Below, one piece after another: positions 1-10,513 of a DNA stretch of 64,000 nucleotides. Under the pieces are notes generated by a model, which saw only the letters and a list, made by a program, of their open reading frames with translations, did not search any database and was not told the DNA's origin. Each line of letters opens with the position of its first letter. Within the stretch, counting starts at the first letter, position 1. The DNA is from Eleusine coracana subsp. coracana (taxonomy: Eukaryota; Streptophyta; Magnoliopsida; Poales; Poaceae), in assembly GCA_032690845.1 (NCBI GenBank), contig CM064417.1, forward strand, positions 20,552,501-20,616,500, read 5' to 3'. A program made the position numbers and the translations under genes.

Positions 1-83
1 AATCCAAGGCAACAACTCATCTTTCAAATCACTCAACCTTTGGATATGTGGACATAATATTAGTGTAAGGCTTATATGAGTAC

Positions 84-770
84 CTAGGTGAGATAATTCA
101 AGGATTGCAAACATAAATCAATAATATATTGTAAAACTAGGAGATTATTCTTAATGTCACAGTGCGGGATGTGAAGCCGCGACACTACAAGGTTATCATA
201 TCTCCATGGTTCATATAGCTTGGACGACCTATCCATACATCCCCTCCAATTACTTTTGATGCCTCGATGCCACGGTGTCTTGTATCTTTTCACTTCATAA
301 ATAGCACGGCACTCTTCTCCCTTTGGGCAAAACTTGAAAGAGTAGGGAGTCCCAGTTATATCGAAGCTTATCTCACCACTCCCAACATCAATACTTGCCA
401 TTGCTGTCCTCAAGAAGGGTCTGCCTAAGATCAACAGGGTCCTCGTCCTCTTATCCATATCAAGCACAATAAAATAAACATGGACGATATGATCTCCAAT
501 TTGAACAGGCACATCCTCGGCAATTCCATCAGGGAAGCGTACCGATTGATCGGCTAACTCCAAACACATACCCGTAGGCTCTAATTCAGGAAAATTGAGA
601 TTTGTGAATATATGACGGGGTATAACACTTACGCTTGCTCCAAGATCGCATAAGCACCTATCAAATATCCTTGTTCCAATCATGCATTTGATGCTTGGTG
701 ATCCAGGGTCGGGTTTCTTCTCTAGTGCAACATCATTGATTGCCGCCGTTAGTTCCTTAGTGACCTTCAC
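84..770 (-). pseudogene. Retropepsin-like aspartic protease domain of gypsy1
   Basis: A 228-codon minus-strand frame carries a retroviral-type protease fold signature. The catalytic motif reads CDLGASVSVIP, with the Asp at about residue 42, and the second hallmark LLILGRPFL is at about residues 112-120. The canonical DTG/DSG is DLG here, as in some plant gypsy proteases. In the family this enzyme cleaves Gag-Pol during particle maturation. It follows the gag linker in frame order, and the frame decays after about residue 160, where the RT region should begin. No RT is visible before the window edge. The protease core looks intact, but the surrounding polyprotein is broken, so I call it a pseudogene fragment. 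Confidence 0.8.
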
Positions 771-791
771 AACCTCCTCAGAAACTAGAGA

Positions 792-1472
792 CTACTTGTT
801 TTGCATCATGTCCTTAATGTACTTGGCATAGGTGGGAACTTGGATAGTGTCAACAAAAGGGACATTGATGTAAAGCTTCTTCATAATATCGACAAATCTT
901 GCAAACTGCTCGTCGTGTTGTCTCACTCTTTCTGTCTTCATCAGTAGTTGAGTATCTAGAAACATGGCAGGGCCATGCTCTTCTGCCTCCACGCCCATCT
1001 TCAGACCAGAGAGGTCATCATCCTCCTTGCGCCGATCGGCGCTTTTAGGAAGCCGATCGGCTCCGACAGGGTCGTCGCGCCGATCGGCGCCTGGTGTGCG
1101 CCGATCGGCGCAGGGCTTGTTTGCTCTCGCAGAGTGTTCTGGATCTTCTGTTTGTTTTCTTGATCGCGTAGCTATTGCCTTCAACGGTTCTGCAGACATC
1201 GTATTGCCAGGAATAGCCCCTTTATTGCCTTGAATGGCTTGCGATATCTGTCCCATCTGTTGCTCCATAATCTTGGTATGCTTCAAAATCTGCTCGTTGG
1301 AGCTCCCAATTTCTATCACCTTGTCATTAACTCTCTCAAGGACATGATCAATCTCCTTGAATCTAGCTTGATTGTCCTTATTGATCTTCTCTTGAGCTTG
1401 GAAGAACTCATGACATTGGAGACGAAGTGGGATAGAGTTTTGCATGGACGAACTAGGAGAGCAATAACTCAT
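792..1472 (-). pseudogene. gypsy1 gag-protease linker with in-frame dyad repeats
   Basis: A 226-codon minus-strand frame between the gag zinc knuckle and the protease. The first 80 or so residues are charged and look coiled-coil-like (QEKINKDNQARFKEID). The middle (about residues 118-150) has four ADR units (CADRR, GADRR, GADRL, SADRR), each encoded by a GCCGATCGGC dyad. The last part resembles the conserved pre-protease stretch of Athila-like polyproteins (FARFVDIMKKLYINVPFVD). The dyads match those in this element's own LTR, so part of the coding sequence is made of what looks like a nucleic-acid motif. Stops at both ends cut it off from gag and protease. Confidence 0.75.
1029..1111. repeat. 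Two pairs of GCCGATCGGC dyads inside gypsy1 coding DNA
   Basis: Four perfect 10 bp palindromes GCCGATCGGC, three of them extended to GCGCCGATCGGCGC, are centred at 1035.5, 1056.5, 1083.5 and 1104.5. Centre-to-centre spacing within each pair is 21 bp, and 27 bp separates the pairs. The same motif with the same pair spacing recurs in the element's LTR. Confidence 0.9.
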
Positions 1473-1484
1473 TTGTTGTTGATA

Positions 1485-2437
1485 TTAGGGCTTCCATCCA
1501 CTATTCTTCATATATTCTAACATCTTCATCTCTTTAGGGCAATCTTTCTGCACATGACAAAATTCTCCACACTCACTACATGTTGAGCGTGATTCTGCCA
1601 GCTTGAGTGTCTATTCCTTAGGGATATGAAGATTATTGTCCAACCTTCTTTGAATAGCATCGAGGCGATCTATAAACAATTCTTCCTCATTCTTCTCAAT
1701 CACACTCTTCGCTACTCCTTTTGAAGGTTGCAAATTCCTTGAGCTTCTCTCACCATCCCATGATTGATTTTCAACTAACAACTTGATCAAATTCTCAGCT
1801 TCGGTGGGGGTTTTTGACACGAATCATCCTGGAGCTGAGGCGTCCAAATGTTAACGTGACAAAAGATTCAATCCTGTGTAGAACTTCTCAACAACTTCTC
1901 CAACCGTCAGACCATGATGAGGGCATGCATCCATATGCTCATTGTATCTTTCCCATACTTCTCCAATGCTCTCATCAATATTCTGCTTAAATCCAAGAAT
2001 CTTATTTTTCAAAGCTTGAGTCCTACGGGGGGGGGGGGAGTATTTGGCCAAGAATTCAGCCGCTAATGTGTTCCACACCGTTTTCACTATGTTTTCCAAT
2101 CCATTGTACCATTGCTTGGGGCGTCCAACTAGAGAGAAGGGGAACAACCGCACACGCGCTTGATCTCCTGTCAATCCCGCTATCTTGAATGTACTGCAAA
2201 CTTCAAGGAAGTGTTGCAAGTGATGAGTGCGATCTTCTAAACCTATGAACGGTTGTTGCGCCACTATTCCAACATATCTCTCCAATTGGTACGGAAGTTG
2301 ATCTTGAGCTTCTTGGAAATCTGTCCTGACAATACTAGTCAATTGTGGCTTGAGACGATTCACCATAGGTACCTCTGCCATCTCCTCTTCTTCTTGCTCT
2401 TGAACTGAGTCTTCTATTGTGAATAATACTCGAGGTG
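1485..2437 (-). pseudogene. gypsy1 gag core and zinc knuckle, broken
   Basis: The minus-strand frame 2437-1851 encodes the conserved plant gypsy capsid region (LFPFSLVGRPKQWYNGL, then EVWERYNEHMDACPHHGL). Frames near 1820-1611 and 1620-1485 continue it, with a CX2CX4HX4C zinc knuckle (CSECGEFCHVQKDC) at 1580-1539. Stops near 1851, 1611 and 1485 break the frame. A 12-base G run at 2027-2038 lies in the region encoding PPPRR. The N-terminus lies across the giant-LTR insertion at 6480-6362, and the frame is continuous once that insertion and one TSD copy are disregarded. In the family, Gag builds the virus-like particle. Confidence 0.85.
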
Positions 2438-3185
2438 TTGCGTGTCGCAACCCTATACCGAAGTATGGAGTGTGCCGTACAGGATCGCCTCGGGAGATGG
2501 TTAACGAAGTAACCATACATAGCGTTCACACAGGACATCCATCATTTACAGAGATACATCATTAAGTGTATAATATTACAAGTTCAAGAGTCATAGCGGA
2601 AGCAAATTTAGTTACATTATCATACATATGTTCTTGGTTCATATTACATAAATATGCGGAGGCGGAAGATACAGCAAACACTCCGCAGAACCTAGGTAAG
2701 CCATGCCGGCCCTAGGGCAGTGGCTCACTCGTCTTGATTAGGGGAGCCGGGGACCCATTCAATGGTCCAGTTCTGGGGCTCCTCACCTTCCCACACAGTT
2801 TTGTTACAGCAATCGCAATAAGTCGCTTGAGGCAAACCTGAAAACCACATAATCGCAAAGCCTGAGTATCTAGCATACTCCGCAAGACTTAACCGTCCAA
2901 AGGGTTTACTAAAACCGACTCCTAGTATGCAGGGGGCCGACCAGGTTTATTTGATATTTGCATAAAAGCACCTATTACTTCTATGCTGCGATGCTTATTC
3001 CGGAACCAAGATTTTTAATTGCTTGTTGCAGAAGAGAGATTTTAGTTGAACCTAGCTAGCTGCTAAGACTTGTACAACTATAAAGAGCAATACAATATAG
3101 AAATTTGTATCCATAGAGTAAATAAATTTCAGCATCACAAACAAACTTCTCTAATTAAAGTATCATTGCCACTGCTCGAAACAAG

Positions 3186-3296
3186 AGGTACTCATAACCG
3201 TGAGGGACGGCAATTCGAATTGATCTACATCCTGCAGGAGAATAACCCAAATGCACGACATACGCATCATTTAAGAACACGTATGGCCACCGTTCA
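3186..3296 (-). repeat. Conserved block of giant LTRs with 12 bp palindrome
   Basis: The minus-strand sequence matches the giant LTRs at 26420-26522 (nearly identical over about 30 bases, CATACGTGTTCTTAAATGAT onward) and 51722-51840. It holds the perfect palindrome CAATTCGAATTG at 3211-3222, then a shared GTCCCTCAC...ATGAGTAC stretch. Confidence 0.8.
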
Positions 3297-4989
3297 TGAG
3301 GTTGCGATAAAGTCGATCCGGGGCCATTGATCCCGAGTACACGTCCTCCCCGCGATACAGTACTTCGTATCCGAGGCTTAACCCGTGCACTCTCCAGCGG
3401 TCCTCGACCCGTGCATCCATCGTGCCATTCACATCACCTCTAGATCGATGAGTAATACCGTCCAACAATACGGCGCCCAAGTTACTAGGTTTACCAATTC
3501 CCATATAGAGGTATGCACTTGGTACTGTTCAATACTTGTCCGCGGGGTTGCAACGATAGGTTCCCAAATTTTAACCAATTTCATTCTTCACGTGGATCAT
3601 GATTGAATGAAGTGATCCCATAGCCTACCGTTGACTCCCCTAATTTAAGCCGAGCAGTTGCTAACGAAAGGCTTACTGACGTAACTAAGTATAGGTCACA
3701 GTTTGTTTATGCAAGTGGGTTTCCATCCAAGCCCTATACCTAATGCATCATACAACATCCCTCTATGGTGAGAAAATAAAAAGGACTCGTAAATCAGTAG
3801 GTGTGCACTGGGGCTTGCCTTGGGAGTGATAGTAGTTAAAGTTCTCGGTGGGGTTTAGCTCCACTTCGGGCTCCTCAGGGTTTCTTGCCACGTCCTTGCT
3901 CCCAGTCTCGCTCCCTAGTCAATGTAGTGCAATGCACGGTCATGAGTTGGACGATGGTGCATGACACTTCCTCAATAAATAGGATTTGATGGAATGATGC
4001 TCATGCATGGGATGACATGTTTGTACCACACGCTGGCAATTATTAGCTTTCAGGGGACAAACTTCTAATTAGGGGAAATGGTAGGCATGGTAATAAATGA
4101 GCATATCACCTATATCCAATTACAAGTATACCATTGGTGTGAATTAAATAACAGGGTAATTTTTCTTGGTATGCCGAGGCCTACTTAGCAAACATGCAAA
4201 GCTCCTTGACTTCCCACTTACCCAAGGTGCATTCCCCAATTAAACTACCTATGCAAGAGAACATAGAAATTTTATCTTGCAAGGTTAATTGCAACCTCCT
4301 AGAATTTGACATGTTCACTTTTAATTATAGCCCTGACTAATCTAGACATACACTAATTGTGAATCATTAGTATGCAAAACAAAATCATAACTTTATTGCA
4401 AGTCAAGATTTACATGTTGCATGGGCTGTCCCAAGGATGGATTTACCACTAATAATAACTATATGCATATATTAGGCAACAATTATATTGAATTTCTTAA
4501 GCTAATTATGAAGGAGTAACTTAACAGCCAAAAGCATACTGATGGTGCCCAAACTTTTTCATGGAGATGTTCTAGTTATGTAGGAATGCTCGAAGAGTAG
4601 GAATACAAAATTTCAGAATTAAAATCCTACCCAAGCATTTATAGAAATTTATTTACTAAAAATGGAAATTATGCAATAACACTAAACTTTTCATAAAAGA
4701 TGGAAATGTACTTTAGCAGAAAGTTTAGGAATGACATAAAGTGCTTACTGACCAAATCCCATGATTTTATCAGTTATAGATTTTGAATTATGAATTCAAT
4801 ACTCTTAGCAAGGTTCTAACTTTGGTGATTTAATTTTACTAACCTACTGCATAACCCTGGCTCTCATGTTGTTTTTCTGGTAGGGGAAGATTTTAGGAAT
4901 CCAACAAAATTGGTTTCATGCTCATTGGACTTTTATTTTTCGAGTTATGAATTTTTGAAGTTTTTAGCAAAGTTGGGGGTAAATTATAG

Positions 4990-5880
4990 AACTGCCATCC
5001 GGCGATTCGAAATCCTCGCGGGCGCGCGCGCACGCGGTGGCCGGCACCGGCGAGCTCGGCCAGCGGCCAAATCGGCAGCGTGGCTCGGCCAACACTGTGT
5101 GCCCACGTGCTCAGCACCTCACGGCGACCTCGTGGGTCCGGTGGGTACCCCGCGGGAAGCGCCGGAGATGACCGGCGACGAGCGGCGGAGCAGAGGCGGG
5201 ATACGGCGGCGTTGCGCGGCGAGCACGGCGAGCGCGAAGGGTCGGGGAGTGGAGGGAGAGCATCACCTCGGTGCGGAGATTGACGGCGTGGAGGAGCTAG
5301 GCGACGGGGAGGGCCGGAAGGGGGGTCTCGTCGGCGGGGTGGGGGAGAATCCGACGGCGGCGGCTCCTTTCCTTGTCGATTCCGGCGAGGGCTCTGCGGC
5401 AACGGGGGAACGGGTCAGGGGCCTGCTAGAGAAGATCCTTGCGCAACAATTTGAGGAAACAGGAGGGGACGGGGAGCTACATAGGCGGAGCTTGACGTGA
5501 CGGCGGCCATGGCGGGGAAAAGCAGGGGCGACGCCCGATCCTGGCGGAAGAGGAAGAAGGGGGCGAGGGCAGGGACGTCTGGTCTCGCCGGAGACCTGGG
5601 GATCGTGTGGCGCGCGTGCAAGAGCAGAGAGGACAGGAGGAGAGTGGAGGCTCTCGACGGCAGCGGTCTTAAGTACCGCGCGGCGGTGCGAGGGCAGAAG
5701 GAGCGAGGAGGTGAGTTGGCCGCCGAGGGTTGGTTCGTCGGCAGAGCTTCAATGCGGCCGGTGGCACAGCGACGGCAGGCGGAGCAGTGGCCGGGATGGG
5801 CAAGAGAGAGGGAAGGCGCACGGTGGCCGGCGGAAGAGGACGGCGGTGTCGATCGGTGAGTGGACCAGAGAAGAAAATGG
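4990..5880. other. GC-rich, CpG-rich core of giant solo LTR 1
   Basis: About 0.9 kb of high-GC, CpG-dense DNA with overlapping open frames on both strands and low-complexity Pro/Arg/Gly/Ala translations. It is paralogous to 8172-8480 and lies inside a solo LTR with TSDs. I read it as LTR sequence, possibly promoter or 5' leader, and not as a host gene. No domain was recognised. Confidence 0.6.
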
Positions 5881-5884
5881 TTGA

Positions 5885-5898
5885 CCCCCCCCCCCCCC
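5885..5898. repeat. C14 homopolymer tract
   Basis: Fourteen C in a row. The paralogous position in the other copy (about 8501) has only four C (TTGACCCCTTTGACTGG), so this tract has expanded from a short run, or is a sequencing or assembly error. Confidence 0.9.
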
Positions 5899-6356
5899 TT
5901 GACTGGAACAGTGCTGCACTTTTGCTGATTTCTCCACCCACGATGCTTCAAATCCTTAGCAAAGTTTTGTGCAGGTTTAGCAAATCCTACTTGCCAACTT
6001 TGCTTTTGTGGCCACATCGAGATTCCCTCTGGAGATTTAACTGAAATTCCTGGAACAGAGGTGCTGTTCTCTGCACTTAGGGAATTTTTAGGGGGGTTAA
6101 ACCTCTATCAAAAATTCCAGTAAATTCCCCAAAATTCTTTCTTGATATGCCCTACTGGAATATGCAAAAATATGGTCACACTTCCATTGAGTTTTGCAAA
6201 GTTTTTGAAAAGCTACTACTTGGCCAATTAGTGGAATTTCTATTTAAGTAAATTCCCCTTTTTCTTTGGCACTTTAATTATTTTGAAATTTTGAATTAAT
6301 CAGCAAATTAACATGGTGTTATCTTAACCAACATTTTTGTGACTTGGGATGTCACA

Positions 6357-6480
6357 TTGCGCGGACTGCTTCTAAATCTTCAGGTGACTTGCTTCTCTTC
6401 TCCGCTGTTCTCTTCTTGTGAAAGAGTCTTTCGAGATCATCGGCATAATTAGAGGGTTTGTTTGACTTAGGACCGTCCAT
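6357..6480 (-). pseudogene. N-terminal fragment of gypsy1 gag
   Basis: The minus strand starts with ATG at 6480 and runs open for about 40 codons (start MDGPKSNKPSNYADDLERLF) to the junction with the giant LTR at 6356/6357. It lies about 100 bp after the primer-binding site, where gag should begin, and stays in phase with the gag core at 2437. It is a broken 5' piece of one gene, not a separate gene. Confidence 0.8.
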
Positions 6481-6581
6481 ACCTGTTAGTTTCACTTAAC
6501 ACAATATATGTACTAGAGATACAAGTAAAGCAGAATGACTAAACACTAATACATCAAACAATGTTTAAAAACCTGCTATGG

Positions 6582-6599
6582 TCCCCGGCAACAGCGCCA
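6582..6599 (-). other. Primer-binding site of gypsy1 (tRNA-Asp type)
   Basis: The minus strand reads TGGCGCTGTTGCCGGGGA, one base different from the tRNA-Asp primer site TGGCGCCGTTGCCGGGGA used by Athila-type elements. It starts 6 bases after the LTR end at 6606. Confidence 0.85.
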
Positions 6600-6840
6600 G
6601 AAAAATGTAGCTTGTTGGTCATATCTACGCACCCACTTATATACCGCAAGTACGGTGTACGATTGTAGCACTTTTTCCCTTGAATTGAGTATTCCAAGGT
6701 TTATCGAATCCACTAGGACCTTAGGGATTTATTAAACAAAGTTAACAGTAAAAGATCTAGTCAAGACTACTGTCAAGGTCAGGTTGCATGAGGGGGAGAC
6801 TGGCCAGCGCAAAGGTGCACCAAACAGTAAATCTGTCATT

Positions 6841-7019
6841 GCGCTGATCGGCGCGGGGGTTGAGCCGATCGGCACATTAGTGAAACTAAGTCAAAGTGCA
6901 CGAGATCTATTAAATTTGGGGTTGTGCCGGTCGGCGCAGGAGTCGAGCCGATCGGCACACTGGTGGATCTAAGCCAAAGTTGTTGCGTCGATTGGCGCAG
7001 GAGTTGAGCCGATCAACAC
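6841..7019. repeat. Three pairs of GCCGATCGGC-type dyads in gypsy1 LTR
   Basis: Dyad centres are at 6847.5/6868.5, 6930.5/6951.5 and 6991.5/7012.5. Every pair has 21 bp spacing, and the pairs are 83 and 61 bp apart. The motifs are GCGCTGATCGGCGC, GCCGATCGGC, GCCGGTCGGC, GCCGATCGGC, GCGTCGATTGGCGC and GCCGATCAAC. The text between them is itself loosely repeated (GTGAAACTAAG / GTGGATCTAAG / GTGAGTCTAAG). Confidence 0.9.
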
Positions 7020-7646
7020 ACCAGTGAGTCTAAGCCAAAGTGTTCTAGATCTTGTAAACCTATGCTGGTAAGTGAGTAGCCAGATATCTACTAGTGAGAT
7101 CGTAACTAGATAGTCTAATTGAATAGCATCATAATGGGTTATTACATGGATCAATGAAAACCTATAATGACTAAGACCACCCGATTTATCGCTACCGAGA
7201 GGAAACCCTTAATCGCGCGAGTATCTTACCCTACTCAACTATCTAATAGTGCTATGCAGGCTTAGTGCTGTCACCGCTAAACCACACTACTGGCATCATT
7301 AAGCAACCATAATCAATACAATATCCGAATACTATCCTAATCACCATGATTAAGATAATATCTACTTAGCCTAGAACTAAGCAATTGGAATAAGCACATG
7401 CATGATTATAGAATCAAGATAGACAAATCACCAAAACTATCATCAACATATTCAATCATCCTTGAGATACATAGAGTAAGATTCATCCCCGTCGAGATGG
7501 CCTACCTTGATGGATCAACTCTTGACTCCAATGGTTCTTTAAACTCAACTAGAGATCTATTCTAACGAGGCAAGCCCCGGTGGCTCTAACTCACGGATCA
7601 TTGGGGTTCTTCTCGTAAAGGACTCGGTTTCTAGCAAATAAGGCGG

Positions 7647-7956
7647 TTGCGCCGATCGGTGCAGGATTGCGCCGATCGGCACAAGCCGTGTCTTCTCTTA
7701 TTTCTTTCCCGAGTCGGTTCCTCTGTCCTCCACAGCTGCCATGTGGGCCTTTTCCTTCGAGATAAAGTCTTGTATTGCACGTTAAGATCTTGGAGTTCCA
7801 TAAATCTTCTTGAAGTTCCATAATTCTTCTTAGACAAATATCTTCAAGTGTCTTGTGCAGATAAACTTCCATAAACATGTGGAATGGGCCTCGGTCACTT
7901 CTGTGGGTCAAAACACCATTGTGCCGATTGGCTCATGGGCTGCGCCGATCGACGCA
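7647..7956. repeat. Two further dyad pairs in gypsy1 LTR
   Basis: GCCGATCGGT / GCCGATCGGC are centred at 7655.5/7675.5 (20 bp), and GCCGATTGGC / GCCGATCGAC at 7927.5/7948.5 (21 bp). Spacing is the same as in the 6841-7019 cluster, although the intervening LTR sequence differs. Confidence 0.85.
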
Positions 7957-8171
7957 TTGGGCTTCTTCGGTGCTTTTCGTCGGTTCTGGACTCCTGTCCT
8001 CTCCATCATCGCATTAATCACCAATTTGACCTATTTCTGCAATAAAGCTCCAAAACAACGCATATACAAATATATAGGCAATATCATAGGTAAATGGTCG
8101 AAATTAGTATCAATTATGCTCTATTTGGGGTAATATTCACATATAAAAGGGGCACTTGGGAAGTGCCAACA

Positions 8172-8966
8172 GCTGCCTAGGTGGAGCTCAACGCGACGGC
8201 GGCCATGGCGGAGGAAAACAGAGGCGACGCTCAATTTCCGCTGCTGCTTTTACCGGCGATGCGGATGGGGGGTGTTGAGGGGCCTGGAGTGTCGAGAGAG
8301 AGCAGAGGAAGGTGTGGGAGAGTCCAAGAGCCGGGAGAGCGGGAGAGTAGGCCTTGCCGCTGTGGCGCGGTGGCACAGCAACCGGCAGGCGGAGCAGTGG
8401 CCAGGATGGGCAAGAAAGAGAGGTGATCGGTGGCCGGTGGGGGGGGGGCGGTACGGCGGTGTCGATTGGTGAGTGGACCAAGGACAGAGAAGGTGGTTGA
8501 CCCCTTTGACTGGAACAATGCTCTGTACTCTGCTAAATTCTCCGAGCTTTGGTGCTGCAATCTTCATGCCAATTTTTGTGCATGTCTAGAAAACCCTATC
8601 CTCCAACCTTGCTTTTGGGGCCATGTCGAAATTCCTGTTGGAGAATTTATGAAAAGTCCTGGAACAGAGGTACTTTTCTCTGCACTTAGGGAATTTTTAA
8701 GGGTATTAAACCTTTACCAAAAATTCTGATAAATTCCCCAAACTTCATTCTTGACCTGATCCACTGAAATGTGCAAAAATATTGGCACACTTTCATTGAG
8801 CTTTGTAAAGGTTGTGAAATGCTATTAATTGGCCAAATTGTGGATTTTAATCAATTAAATTTATTTCCCTTATTTCTGTGGCACTTTACATTTGAATTTT
8901 TTTAATTAGCCAGCAATTTAACATTAGGGTTAGCTTAATCAACTTTTTGTGACATGGGATGTCACA
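8172..8966 (-). mobile_element. Fragment of a giant LTR, host of the gypsy1 insertion
   Basis: Collinear with 5478-6356 of giant solo LTR 1: the GACGGCGGCCATGGCGG start, the ACTGGAACA segment, and the end TGGGATGTCACA. It ends cleanly at 8966. The rest of this copy lies on the far side of gypsy1, outside the window. It has a G10 run at 8439-8448. Same orientation as giant solo LTR 1. Confidence 0.8.
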
Positions 8967-9240
8967 GCTAATACGCGTATTTTGGTGGTAATAAATGTGA
9001 TGTAAGTTAACCGTTCAATCCGTAGTAACGCAGGGACACTTTTCTAGTCTATTTATTATTTTGGATGATGATGAAAGATCATTTTCAGCCACATATAACA
9101 CAAAACAAGCAAAATGCCTGTGTGTTGTTACAGCGTTTTGACACTCGTATTTATAGGTGAAATAGCTAGTTTTGTTAATTTACACATTCTCTTAGTTACT
9201 AACTTCATTTTTGATATATAACATAAATGATCAACAAAAC
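8967..9240. other. Unassigned non-coding DNA
   Basis: AT-rich sequence between the giant-LTR end and the copia-1 LTR start. I see no coding frame, repeat or recognisable element end. Confidence 0.5.
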
Positions 9241-10225
9241 TGAGAAACCATATGGATATGTGCCATGGTTAGCAATATGTGATGAATAATTGACTTTGGT
9301 TGATTCGGTGTTTGAGTTGAAATGCGGGAATATGGGGATTGCATGAGTGTGTGCATTGTTATGGTTATGACTAGCCGGAAGTGGATGAGGATGTTGGAGA
9401 GTTTGCAAGAGAAGGAAAATATGTTTGCTTGTCTCTTGATGTGTAGGTCACTAGAGTCAACTTGGCGGTCAACGGCGAGAGGATCAGGCACAAGTTTGGG
9501 ACTTGGGGCCGAACGATCAAGAGGCCGGGTGAAGTCAAGGGTGATCCACACCGTACGCGTGGAGAAGCAAGACGCACGAATGGTTTTGTGGTTGAGCCTC
9601 AAAACCGTGGAGGTGATGAAGACGACGTGTTGACCGTCAAGGCGAACGGGATGCTAGTGCAAGTGACAAGGGGGCCCAGTGGAGCAGGACCGGAAGAGAC
9701 TAGCTGGTGATCAGGATCACGGGACAAGGGGACACACATCGACATCGAGAAGTCACGCTATGAGAAGCGTGCACGACGGTTTCCTGGATTGGGCCTGAAA
9801 ACCGATGGTGGTGGTTGGTGGTGCACGTGGCACCATCATGGAGCTTGCGTCGAGACGAAGCAAAGTCGTGAAAGGCTCGAGAGTATTCGGGTGATGAGGA
9901 AAAAGATGGACGGTTGTGCCCCTAGTGGTAGGTGGTAGTGTATTGTAGGCGAGGGGTAGGATGGTCTTTAGGACAACCCCTAGGCCTACATAAGGAGAGG
10001 TAGGACTGGGGGAAAAGGTGCCTCTCTTTCCCTTAGCCTTGCCTTAGGTCTTCATTCAAAGTGCTAGGAGAGGTCTTCATCTATTAGAGGAGAGTAGTGG
10101 GTGTGTGGGAGACATCTCTCGCTCTTCCAAATAGAGGAGAGTAGTCAGTGTATGAGATTCAAATTCGTGCTCAAGATCTTCTCTTCTCCCTAAATCCTGA
10201 ATTTCTCTTTTTCTCTATTTTCGAA
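9241..10225 (+). mobile_element. Partial copia-1 LTR (third copy)
   Basis: It starts TGAGAAACCAT and is collinear with the copia-1 LTR at 38966-39960 and, inverted, with 36100-37096. The similarity ends near 10225, shortly after the TCTCTATTTTCGAAGC segment, so the dyad-rich 3' half is missing. The TATA region reads CCTACATAAGGAG where the other copies have CCTATATAAGGAG. Non-coding; the open frames at 9322-9710 are chance. Confidence 0.75.
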
Positions 10226-10513
10226 GCTGGTTCAAATATTTTTTTGCAAACTTTTCTTGAGCAATTGTCTGGGAGAACCATAATATTTTAATGGGATCAA
10301 AGGCTCCCAAAATGAAAGATTTTGGTTAACATGCTTGGTTGTGTGGATGCATGATTCCGATATGGAAACCGTATAACCAAGCATGATTAATTTGAGAACT
10401 CAAAGATAACGCGAAGGAAAATGATTGGCTTTGGAAGTGCAAGTCCCTCATAAGGATCAAATCCTAACTAAGCTCAATGCATGCATAAACGGCGTAGACA
10501 TGGTTTTGCTAAT

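Larger units (their letters stand above)
2443..6356 (-). mobile_element. Giant solo LTR 1 (3.9 kb), inserted in gypsy1 gag
   Basis: It begins TGTCGCAACCC and ends GGGATGTCACA on the plus strand, and is flanked by a perfect 5 bp TSD TTGCG (2438-2442 and 6357-6361). On the minus strand it starts TGTGACATCCC and ends GGGTTGCGACA, parallel to the giant LTR at 23449-27223 (TGTGACACCCC ... GGGTTGTGACA). It has no gag or pol, so it is a solo LTR. LTRs of 3-4 kb are typical of Tekay/Del chromoviruses; that assignment is inference. The part at 4990-5880 is strongly GC-rich and carries overlapping open frames on both strands. A homologous block at 3186-3296 is shared with the other two giant LTRs. Confidence 0.85.
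1..8171 (-). mobile_element. Athila-like Ty3/gypsy element (gypsy1), 5' part, cut by window start
   Basis: Read on the minus strand, the order is 5' LTR (8171-6606), tRNA-Asp-type primer site (6599-6582), gag start (6480), gag core, zinc knuckle, a linker and an aspartic protease (770-84). RT, RNase H, integrase and the 3' LTR would lie before base 1. The gag style, long internal leader and tRNA-Asp primer fit the Athila branch of Ty3/gypsy (established knowledge); the exact lineage is inference. The element entered a giant-LTR copy: the sequence right after 8171 resumes a sequence paralogous to about 5478 onward. Its gag was later split by another giant solo LTR (2443-6356). Several stop codons in gag show it is dead. 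Confidence 0.85.
6606..8171 (-). mobile_element. 5' LTR of gypsy1 (1566 bp)
   Basis: On the minus strand it starts TGTTGGCACTTCCC (8171) and ends CAACAAGCTACA (6606), next to the primer site. The right boundary is confirmed because the next bases resume a giant-LTR paralogue. The partner LTR and TSD lie outside the window; the 5 bp to test is GCTGC (8172-8176). It contains five pairs of GCCGATCGGC-type dyads, with centres about 21 bp apart. Short open frames inside are chance frames. Confidence 0.8.

Noticed and set aside
4893..5937. Overlapping open frames of 60-200 codons on both strands, looking like a GC-rich grass gene exon
   Set aside because: They lie inside a solo LTR with perfect TSDs, overlap on both strands, have low-complexity Pro/Arg/Gly/Ala content, and the paralogue at 8172-8966 does not keep any one frame.
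6841..7019. GC-rich hairpins as rho-independent terminators
   Set aside because: No T run follows, and the setting is a plant retrotransposon LTR.
9322..9710. Frames of 80-103 codons in the third copia-1 LTR
   Set aside because: The same LTR segment at 36384-36967 and 39060-39645 does not preserve these frames, and no protein family is recognised.
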